DNA of 64,000 nt, from contig JASKMD010000379.1 in NCBI GenBank assembly GCA_030144725.1, positions 1 through 64,000 of the forward strand. Reading direction: 5' to 3'. Under the pieces are notes generated by a model that ran no database searches, was not told the DNA's origin, and was given only the letters and a program-made list of their open reading frames with translations. Numbering within the stretch: position 1 is the stretch's first letter; each line of letters opens with the position of its first letter. Source of the DNA: Haematococcus lacustris. Taxonomy: Eukaryota > Chlorophyta > Chlorophyceae > Chlamydomonadales > Haematococcaceae. A program made the position numbers and the translations under genes. Shown here piece after piece: positions 57,101 through 64,000 of this stretch.

Positions 57101-58492
57101 TCCATGCTCAAAATGCTGTGCTTCATGCACACTGCCTTGAGCTGCATGGGGACCTACCCAGTGCTGTGCAGCGGCTAGCCTGCAGTGCACCAGACTGAGT
57201 ACAAAGGTGCACAAGGCAGGCTTGCCTCATTGTGACTGCACTTCACTGGGCAGCGGCATCTAAGCTGGTCCATGCTATGTTTGATGGCTGATCTGTCCCC
57301 ATGCTGTGCCCCTATGCATGTTCTTTACATGGCGGAGGGCTTGGAGGCATGCATGCTTCCTTCTGCCTGGGCATGCCTCATCCTTGTCCCTGGCACTCAA
57401 TGTGGTTGCCTGCCACTGGCCCCAGGCTGTTAAATCAGCCACAGCCAGATACATTCGCTACATCATTGGGTTGTACACCCATTGGTATGTACATTGTGAG
57501 TCTGCATGTGTGATGCTTGACAGTATGGAAGCGAGCCGTGATGCTGATGCAAATGTGTATGCTAGCCTGGTGTAGTGTGCTTGCCGAGAAGGAGTTCACA
57601 TGGTAAGCATGTCTAGAAGCTGAGGTTGCTGGCGACAAGCAAGCTGCTTTGTGAATTTGAAAAACACACCCAACGCACAAAGTGTAGCTGGTATCAATGA
57701 TAATCTGCATCTCGTCTCTGTCTGCCAGTGCACTGCGTCCTTCAGGCTACGGAACCAGGATGTGTGCTCGTTGAGCATCAACAGTAAGGCCAGGAGGGCG
57801 CAGTACTAGGAAGTAACCATGGCGAAAAGTTGCAGCCTTGGACATCACAAGCAAACTTGTTATCTTGCACCATCGTTGCACCATTGTCTACCCAGTCCCC
57901 TATGCAATGAGAAAGACAAGTCTAAGCAACGCTCTTGCGTAAACCCTTCCCTTGCTGTCCCTTGTCTTGTTGTTCAGCACTTCAGGTGTGCACAACAGCA
58001 GCTTTCCCCTCCCCAGCCATGAGCAACTGCCGATAGCAGCAGCTATGAGCAGTAGCCTAGATTGGCAGCAGCCATGAGCAGTAGCCTAGGAGTCAGCAAG
58101 GTATAACATGGAGCGAAAGTGTGAGTGGCCAGCCCATGCACATGAGTGGCCCCAAGTGCCCAGCCTGATTGCAAGGACGCCTCTTGTTTGCGGCAGGTCC
58201 GACGGTCACATAATTGGCCCTTCCCCCCTTCACTCCCCCCCACCCCACGGCACAAGTTGCAGCCCCTTCTCTACCCTGAGACTGGACCTTGCGACTATTG
58301 CGACGCGAGCAATTGCGACTAATGAATCGGGGTGTACGAGTTCAGCGCAAGCTAATAGTTGCAGCTGATACATGCGATACATGCTCGGCAAGGTGCACAC
58401 ATGCGGGATGTAACATGTTACATAACACATCAATGTAACATCTAACGTTACACAGGTCGGGACGCTCCCCATTTGTTGCCATTGCCGTGCAG
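57101..58492. other. Intergenic region between FkbM gene and Harbinger-like pair
   Basis: About 1.4 kb with only short overlapping ORFs (up to about 90 codons) and small repeats of ATGAGCAGTAGCCTAG near 58030-58100. No gene or RNA is supported. The rest of the transposase expected upstream of 58493 is not visible here. Confidence 0.5.
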
Positions 58493-58743
58493 AGCCTGCT
58501 CCTGATGAGGAGGATGAGGAGTACCTTGCATTGAAGAGGGCTTATGATGCAATGTTTGAGGGTGGTGGTGGTGGTGGGGAGGAAGAGGGTGGTGGGGAGG
58601 AGGGTGATGATGGTCTTGGGCCTGCGCGGCATGCTAATGGTGGTCCTGGGCCCGGCAGCATTCACCCACCCCCATTGCATGTGAGGCGTGAGCATGGCAA
58701 TGCTGTGCGTGACGCCGTGGTTCAGATGTTGGCTGCGTTGTAA
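58493..58743 (+). pseudogene. C-terminal exon of a possible PIF/Harbinger-type transposase
   Basis: After CCGTGCAG the frame reads EPAPDEEDEEYLALKRAYDA, then a Gly/Glu-rich linker, and ends RREHGNAVRDAVVQMLAAL. The acidic-to-helical ending with RxxxGNAxRD resembles the tail of Harbinger-like nucleases. The catalytic core is missing from the window, so this is either a truncated copy or a different gene. The convergent Myb-like gene 245 bp away is the main reason for the family suggestion. A TGTAA motif at 58826 could serve as its polyadenylation signal. Confidence 0.35.
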
Positions 58744-58825
58744 GGCGTATGCTCAAACTCTCCTCGGCTTTGTCCTTGAGCTTTGTGTTTGCCCCTACTT
58801 TGTGTTTGTGGGGTGGTGGCTGTTT

Positions 58826-58830
58826 TGTAA
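58826..58830 (+). terminator. TGTAA polyadenylation-like motif, plus strand
   Basis: TGTAA, the common green-algal polyadenylation signal, 83 bp after the stop of the plus-strand exon. Confidence 0.4.
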
Positions 58831-58855
58831 GGTGACTCTTCAGATGCTTCACGGT

Positions 58856-58860
58856 TTACA
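58856..58860 (-). terminator. TGTAA polyadenylation-like motif, minus strand
   Basis: TGTAA on the minus strand 128 bp downstream of the Myb-like gene's stop, within the convergent intergenic space. Confidence 0.4.
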
Positions 58861-58987
58861 AGGTCATGCAGTCATGCCCTGCAGCCATGCAACTAGTCCG
58901 TGTGAAGGGGTTCAATGCCTAGGGCACCGTCTCTCACTGGAAGCGTAATTCACACTGAAATCAAAATAGGCTGCGGGTGAATAACAG

Positions 58988-59987
58988 CTAGGCCATCAGC
59001 GGAGCAGTGAACTTGTCCTTCACCTGCATGTTCAGCGCCTTCATGGCCGCTTTGTCCTTTAAAAAGGGCATGTTCTGGCCAGTTTTAGGATGGCTGACCT
59101 ACAGAGAAAGCACGGAAGCCAAGGGCAGGAATTACACACATGCAAACACCGGCGCACACCACGAGATGAAGATGAAAGCACATGCCTCCCCATGTTGAGT
59201 GCAAACTACTACTGTAGCTCACCTCATTGGCGGCGTGCTTGAGGCATGCCCACTTCTTGTACACCACATCAGCACCCCTCTTCATGCTTGCACCAATGCG
59301 CTTCCAGCAGGGGCTATTCTTCTCTATTTCATCATGTTGTGACACAGCATCGGTCACCAGCTCCACAAGCTGCAGCAAGTCCTTCTCAACAAACCTAGAG
59401 ATGAGGCAGACAGGCAAGTGGGATATGGCATGGCAAACAGGTCAACTGGTGGGCCCAAGAGAAGCACTGGAACACGTTTCTCACTTGTGGACCTTGGCAT
59501 GCTCTTCAGTAAGCCTGCATTGTACAATGAGCAATGCACATTTAGCAGTCCTGCAATGCACAATGCACCCTAGGGCGGCCCTTCTACCCTACCCGCCATG
59601 ATTCTCCTTGCCAGCAGAAGGAGTTAGGATGGCCTCGGAGGTGGTGGGTTGTAAGCTGCCCGGGGCAAGCGGGGTGCGGGGTGTAGACGGGATGGCAGGG
59701 AGAGGGCTGCCAATAGCTGCAAGGATAGGGCTGCCACCAGCACCAACGACACCCCTCAGATGAGATCGCAGCGCTTGCGCTTGCGCTTGAGCCCGTGCAT
59801 GTGCTTGAAGCTGCGCCTGTAGCTGCGCTTGAGACTGCTGCGCTTGCACATGCTGTGCCGCTGGCAGCGTTTGCAGCGCTTGGACGTAGAGGGCGACTAA
59901 ACGGGCTTGCTCCTCGCCCCCAACGGTGGATAAATTAAAGCATACTGAAGCGAACGCTCGTGCAGCCAGCTCCGTGAGGTGGGACAT
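58988..59987 (-). CDS. Myb/SANT-like DNA-binding protein, three exons
   Basis: Model: exon 1 59987-59593, exon 2 59394-59223, exon 3 59098-58988. All GT-AG junctions are in phase, giving 225 residues. Exon 1 has an Ala/Gln-rich helix (HVQAQQSQAQLQAQLQAHAR) and a Pro/Ser linker. Exon 2 holds the Myb/SANT-like or trihelix domain: DLLQLVELVTDAVSQHDEIE, then CWKRIGASMKRGADVVYKKW, with the regularly spaced Trp residues typical of these folds. Exon 3 ends KALNMQVKDKFTAPLMA. Such proteins accompany PIF/Harbinger transposases and carry them to DNA, and they also occur as host regulators. The start is the first ATG; the frame is open further upstream to a non-ATG codon. Confidence 0.65.
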
Positions 59988-60320
59988 CGAGAGTATCTCA
60001 ACGACCCAACCCCCGAGCAAGTTCAAGTTTACTCGGGTCGTTTTCTAGGGGCCTGAATAAAGTTTGAACTTTCTCCGCGGTTGGGCGGTTGACGGCGCGA
60101 GTGACGGCTTCTAACAGCGTGTATTTGCAACGTTGAGACACTCCCCGGGCAGAAGCTGGTACACAGGAGAATCGTGTATGGTTAACACTCGCATCGGTGC
60201 AGCCAGTCGGCGGGGCGGCCAAAAAGTGCAGCGGTTGGGGAGAAAACAGAAAATAGAATACCAAAAAAGTCGCGAATAGGGCCTCATGCTCGGTACTTTT
60301 GCAGGCCTGACCCTTCTTAC
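59988..60320. other. Upstream region of the Myb-like gene
   Basis: Contains an 88-codon minus ORF (60264-59998) overlapping the Myb-like gene's upstream frame in another phase (for example KYTLLEAVTRAVNRPTAEKV). It is protein-like but unrecognised. No terminal inverted repeat of a Harbinger element could be identified here. Confidence 0.3.
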
Positions 60321-61102
60321 TAAGGTTCGTAAAATAGACTATAAATAGACTAGATATAGTACTAGTAAAAATAGTACTATTTTTGACTAGAATAGAGATA
60401 GTCTAGTTGCTCCATGCAAAAAAATCTTGTCCTAGGCGACTGCAGAGCTATTAGCATTTTCAACGGGAAGACTTGTTGTCATCATTGTTGCAGTTGATAT
60501 GCACATTTATATAGAGTCAAAATCGAGTATGTAGAGTCAAAGTCGAGTGTTGAGTCGCCGTACCATTCCAGCACTTCGCGATTCGCTGGAAAGGCAGCTC
60601 TACGGCTGCGGCTGCTGCTGCTGGTCCATCTGGTGTCGTGTCCGCACGCTGTCGCTTTGGCTTGCACTTGTGTTCATTTGTGGTAGACATGTTCACGCAG
60701 CTATAGGACTGGTCACAATCGCCGCAAACGGCTTTGCAAATGCGTTGTCCTTAAAACTCATAGACCTGAAATGAGAAGCGCTTGCTCTCGAAGCTTTGTC
60801 TGCAATTGTAATGCTCCCAGCTTCCTCTTAGGCTGCGTGCCGCCCGATGGGCCAGCAGCTGCAGCCATCGGAGTTCGTCGATAAGGAAGTGGGCAATTTT
60901 TTGGCCGGCAGATCAACAGAATAGCAACTGATACTGACTGCTCTTAAGACTAGCACGACGTGTCTGGTGAGCTAATGTACGCCCCGTTGCGACTGAAACG
61001 AGCTGATTTGGTGACGAAATAGTCGACTAGTCTACACTATTTACTATCTCTAGTCTATACTATTTACTACATGGACATAGAGATGTCTATTTGGGAACCT
61101 TA
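60321..61102. mobile_element. hAT-like non-autonomous element with 8-bp TSD
   Basis: 782 bp. The left end TAAGGTTCGTAAAATAGAC and the complemented right end TAAGGTTCCCAAATAGAC are inverted repeats. They are flanked by exact 8-bp duplications CTTCTTAC (60313-60320 and 61103-61110). Subterminal regions are AT-rich with repeated ATAGTCTA, TAGACTAT and TACTATTT motifs. An 8-bp TSD fits hAT (also Zisupton or Novosib). Internal ORFs (75 codons plus, 61 codons minus) are not recognised. Confidence 0.85.
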
Positions 61103-61166
61103 CTTCTTACGTTGTTCTAATGGTCCAAGAATCACCGCCGTGGCTGTAGTGACACTGCCATCACTG

Positions 61167-61230
61167 CCTACTCAGGCGTATAGCCCTAACCAAGCTAGGC
61201 CCTACTCCTACTCAGGCGTATAGCCCTAAC
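61167..61230 (+). repeat. 24-bp direct repeat upstream of gag
   Basis: CCTACTCAGGCGTATAGCCC plus TAAC occurs at 61167-61190 and 61207-61230, within the retrotransposon leader. Confidence 0.9.
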
Positions 61231-61262
61231 TACGCCTGCAGCTGAACGCTGTTACAGCTTCG

Positions 61263-62669
61263 ATGGAAGCCGCCCAAACGGAGGCAACTACTCTACGCAG
61301 CAGCATCGCCGAGCTGGACCGTATCCACGGACAGGCCGACGCTGTGGTAAGCAATCCCAAGTCGGTGGCCAGCATTCGCAGTCAGTACGTTGCACCTGGC
61401 AGTGCTTCTGCACGAACCGCACTTATTGGCATGAATGTCGCACCAGTCTCTACTGCTGCTGCATTGCACAATGCTGCTGTACCTACTGGCACACCGGTTT
61501 CTACCACAACTGTTGCTGGCACTGGAAATGCCTTGCCTGCATCTAATGCACCCACTGAGAAGCCAGTTGCTCACAGGGTCAAGGTACCAGGTCCAGATAA
61601 GTGGACAGACAACTGTCTTACAGGTGGCAGAGTGGCAGAAGTGTTCTGTGAAGACTTAGAGGTGCATTGCGCATACCTAGGCATTGACCCTGCTGAAGCC
61701 ATGCCCAATTTCCTGTCAGGAAGAGCACGTGAAGTGTGGTACCCCGCTACCAGAAATGCATACATGTTATTGCATAATGGCAGACCCACGTGGCCATACC
61801 TGCGTGTCCATTTCATGGAAATGGCTGGCGATGACTTGCGCAATGAATCTGAAGTGCACCGCAGGAAACTTCTGGATCCCAATGCCCTGCGTATGACGCA
61901 TGGGAGTACCCTTAACTCCTACATTACGGAGTTTAGGAACACGCTCACATATGCTGGTGCTAATTGCATGCAACCATCCATGCTTGTCACCACATTTGTC
62001 AGAGGTCTCACCACTGAGCTGCACACTAGGGTGGCGCAAGATGTGTCACTCATGACCACACCATCACTGAATGATGCCATCCAGTCAGCCCTGAATGCCC
62101 AGCGTGTGTTACACTCTGTTGCAGCCTCTCAAGGTGGACGTCGACCCCCCCCACCTGTTGCTGCTGTTGCACGGCAGTATGTGAGTGCAGGTGTCCGCCC
62201 GGTTGCGAACGCACGTGTCACGAGCAGCAACTCTGGAGGCTATGCCGGCGGCAGCCGGCCAGGATCTCAGGGCGGGTATCACCCCCATGCAGCCGGACGC
62301 CCAGCGCCCTATCGGTCCAGGGAGATTGGACCTCGTCCCCGCCCAGGTTTCGCGTGCCATCACTGCTGGGACCCAGGCCACTTCCGCCTGGTGTGCCCTC
62401 TCAAGCACCTGACATGTGAGGAGGCACGCCGTATCACAGGCTTCCCTCGCCCTGTCGCTGAGTCGGCTGCTACCGGTGGGCATGGTGATGGTGGGGATGG
62501 TCCTGGAGGTGGAGGGCATGGTGGCCAGGGTGGTGGTGGCAGCAATCATGGTGGTGGTTATGGTCGTAGCGGTGGCCATGGCGGTGGTGGCAGCTACCCA
62601 CCCAGGGGTTCCAAGCGTGAGCGCAGCCCCCCCCGCAGGCCTGCTAGCTCCTATGATAAGAGGAAGTGA
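61263..62669 (+). CDS. gag: Retrotransposon Gag polyprotein
   Basis: 468 residues. It forms the virus-like particle and binds the element's RNA. The N-terminal 25 residues are a short helical segment, followed by an Ala/Thr-rich spacer to about residue 100. The central retrotransposon-gag region (about 110-290) has the typical NFLSGRAREVWYPATR and FVRGLTTELHTRV segments. A CCHC zinc knuckle (CHHCWDPGHFRLVC, about residues 367-380) is the nucleocapsid motif. The tail is Gly/His-rich and ends in a basic SR-like stretch (SKRERSPPRRP). The Met at 61263 is the first after an in-frame TAA at 61227. The stop is TGA at 62667, after which the same frame continues into pol. Confidence 0.9.
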   Translation: MEAAQTEATTLRSSIAELDRIHGQADAVVSNPKSVASIRSQYVAPGSASARTALIGMNVAPVSTAAALHNAAVPTGTPVSTTTVAGTGNALPASNAPTEKPVAHRVKVPGPDKWTDNCLTGGRVAEVFCEDLEVHCAYLGIDPAEAMPNFLSGRAREVWYPATRNAYMLLHNGRPTWPYLRVHFMEMAGDDLRNESEVHRRKLLDPNALRMTHGSTLNSYITEFRNTLTYAGANCMQPSMLVTTFVRGLTTELHTRVAQDVSLMTTPSLNDAIQSALNAQRVLHSVAASQGGRRPPPPVAAVARQYVSAGVRPVANARVTSSNSGGYAGGSRPGSQGGYHPHAAGRPAPYRSREIGPRPRPGFACHHCWDPGHFRLVCPLKHLTCEEARRITGFPRPVAESAATGGHGDGGDGPGGGGHGGQGGGGSNHGGGYGRSGGHGGGGSYPPRGSKRERSPPRRPASSYDKRK

Positions 62670-64000
62670 TGTGTTGCCCAGCCAGACGGCCAGATCTGTG
62701 TTGGAGCCTGCTGCAGCGTGCCCTTGTGTGGTGTGTCTACACCCAAGCCACAAGCACTTGCAGATAACAGTGTCTTACACTTCTCTTTTTCTGGTAGTGT
62801 GAATGGCATAGCCTGCACCATGCTGTTTGACAGTGGTTCAGCGGCAAGCTTCATTAATTGTGCTGCTGTTGAGAAGTGCAGGCTGAGCAGCTACAGGTTG
62901 ACACAACCGCGTGAGTTCTCTGTGGCCAATGGACAGCCGGTGCTTTGCACGCATGCTGTTACCGTTGAGTTGCATGTGCAGAGCTTGACAGCCAAGTGTG
63001 AACTGCTGGTCATGCCTGAAATGTTTTCAGCTTTTGATGTGTTAATGGGCAGCAACTGGCTCACAGCTAATGGTGCTTTGCTGGATTATTTGACGCGCAC
63101 CGTCACCATGCAGTTGTCTAACAACTCAGCTGTGCTCAGGTGTCAGCCCTCAGAGCCTATCAAGGCATCCCACTGCGCCCATGTCATGGCCAGGCATGGT
63201 ACCCATACCATCTCAGCCAGCCGAGCAGCTTCATGGTTGAGGAAAGGTGGGCATGCCTTAGTGGCCATGATCAGTGCAGAACAGCTCAACACACCTGACT
63301 CTGTGCCTCCTGTGGTATCTACCAAACTCAAAGATCTAATCAATGAGTACTCAGATGTGTTTGCGCCATTTAATGGACTGCCACCTGAGAGGCCTATTGG
63401 TCACACCATCCCTTTGCAGCCAGGCTGTAAGCCTCCAGCGCTGCCAGCTTACAGAATGACCCAGCCTGAGCTTGCAGAGATGAAGAAGCAGATCACAGCC
63501 TTCTTGGCCCAAGGCATCATTGAGCCATCTTCTTCTCCATACGCAGCCCCGGTGTTGTTCGTCAAGAAAAAGAGTGGTGAGTTAAGGATGTGTGTGGACT
63601 ATCGGCAGCTGAATAAGCAGACTCTCAGAGACCAGTACCCCTTGCCTCGTATAGATGACTTGTTTGACAAGTTGGCAGGCTGCACCGTCTTCTCATCTCT
63701 AGACCTGCAGGCTGGGTACCACCAAATCAGGATTCCAGCTGAAGATGTGCCAAAGACAGCCTTCAGAACCCCAGATGGTCATTATCAGTATAAGGTGCTA
63801 TGTTTTGGTTTGACCAATGCGCCTGCAACGTTTCAACGTGTGATGAATGACTCCTTTGCTGATGTTATTAACGACTGTGCTCTTGTGTATCTAGATGACA
63901 TTCTTGTCATGTCAAAGACTGTGGATGAGCACTTCGTGCATCTGAGGAGGGTCCTGGACCTTCTACGCAAGCACAAGTTCTTTGCCAAGCTAAGCAAATG
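62670..64000 (+). CDS. pol: Retrotransposon Pol polyprotein, 5' part (protease and reverse transcriptase)
   Basis: The frame is open for 443 codons to the window edge, in phase with gag and directly after its TGA. It opens with a short linker. An aspartic protease follows with catalytic MLFDSGSAASF (DSG at 62829-62837) and the later LMGSNWL segment. The reverse transcriptase carries LRMCVDYRQLNKQT, FSSLDLQAGYHQIRI, CFGLTNAPATFQRVMN and the catalytic YLDDILVMS (63888-63914), in canonical order. RNase H and integrase lie beyond the window. There are no internal stops in the visible part. There is no ATG until 62820, inside the protease, so expression is expected as a Gag-Pol readthrough or otherwise recoded product. 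Confidence 0.92.

Larger units (their letters stand above)
61263..64000 (+). mobile_element. Ty3/gypsy LTR retrotransposon, 5' coding part
   Basis: gag followed in the same frame by protease and reverse transcriptase, running off the window end. Neither LTR nor a primer-binding site could be identified. The 5' leader lies between the hAT-like insertion and gag, so that element may have split the 5' LTR or leader. Protease before reverse transcriptase and the FG..NAP and YLDD motifs place it in Ty3/gypsy, subject to seeing integrase after the RT. Confidence 0.9.

Noticed and set aside
60313..61110. Possibility that the inverted repeats around 60.3-61.1 kb are retrotransposon LTRs
   Set aside because: The ends are inverted rather than direct, and exact 8-bp duplications flank them, so this is a separate DNA transposon.

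Overview
This window reads as nuclear DNA of a green alga (Chlorophyta, probably a volvocalean or relative). It is GC-rich, has GT-AG introns with short exons, and carries an intron-rich FkbM-type methyltransferase gene, TGTAA motifs after two gene ends, a KDZ-type transposon, a Ty3/gypsy retrotransposon and many minisatellites. There is no bacterial operon structure, and I saw no tRNA, rRNA or CRISPR array. The species cannot be fixed from sequence alone.

Layout. Positions 1-290 are a CAGCTG-rich minisatellite. From about 660 to 44192 a macrosatellite dominates: tandem, nearly identical units of 4487-4488 bp (U1-U7), then three units of 2825 bp (U8-U10) and a broken end (U11). Three mobile-element events mark it. 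A 991-bp TIR element sits in U1 (835-1825). A 5.65-kb KDZ-like element with long near-identical TIRs sits in U3 (12809-18460) and is followed at once by a 100-N assembly gap. U8-U10 all carry a 1679-bp deletion with a 17-bp transposon-end scar. Each unit holds an intact 389-codon minus-strand ORF (possible type II membrane protein, function unknown). Each 4.5-kb unit also holds a plus-strand chimeric pseudogene made of pieces of genes found once at 48.2-57.1 kb.

Right of the array lie an inverted scrap of a KDZ-like element (44193-44374), a 3.78-kb TIR transposon (44375-48153) encoding a coiled-coil plus DDE-like transposase broken by one stop codon, and a partial unit (48154-48563) that runs into a gene of unknown function (gene X). 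Next come a nested pair of TIR elements (49261-50737) and the FkbM methyltransferase gene. Thirteen of the FkbM exons (52164-57100) join in perfect phase.

The last part holds a convergent pair resembling the two genes of PIF/Harbinger transposons: a possible transposase C-terminal exon ending at 58743 and a three-exon Myb/SANT-like gene at 59987-58988 on the minus strand. An 8-bp-TSD hAT-like element (60321-61102) and the 5' part of a Ty3/gypsy retrotransposon follow. The retrotransposon gag (61263-62669) and pol (to the window end) are in the same frame, separated by a single TGA.

Taken together, the region looks like a host methyltransferase locus that duplicated, lost internal segments, fused with a neighbouring gene and was then amplified as a macrosatellite, with transposons inserting and shaping deletions along the way.
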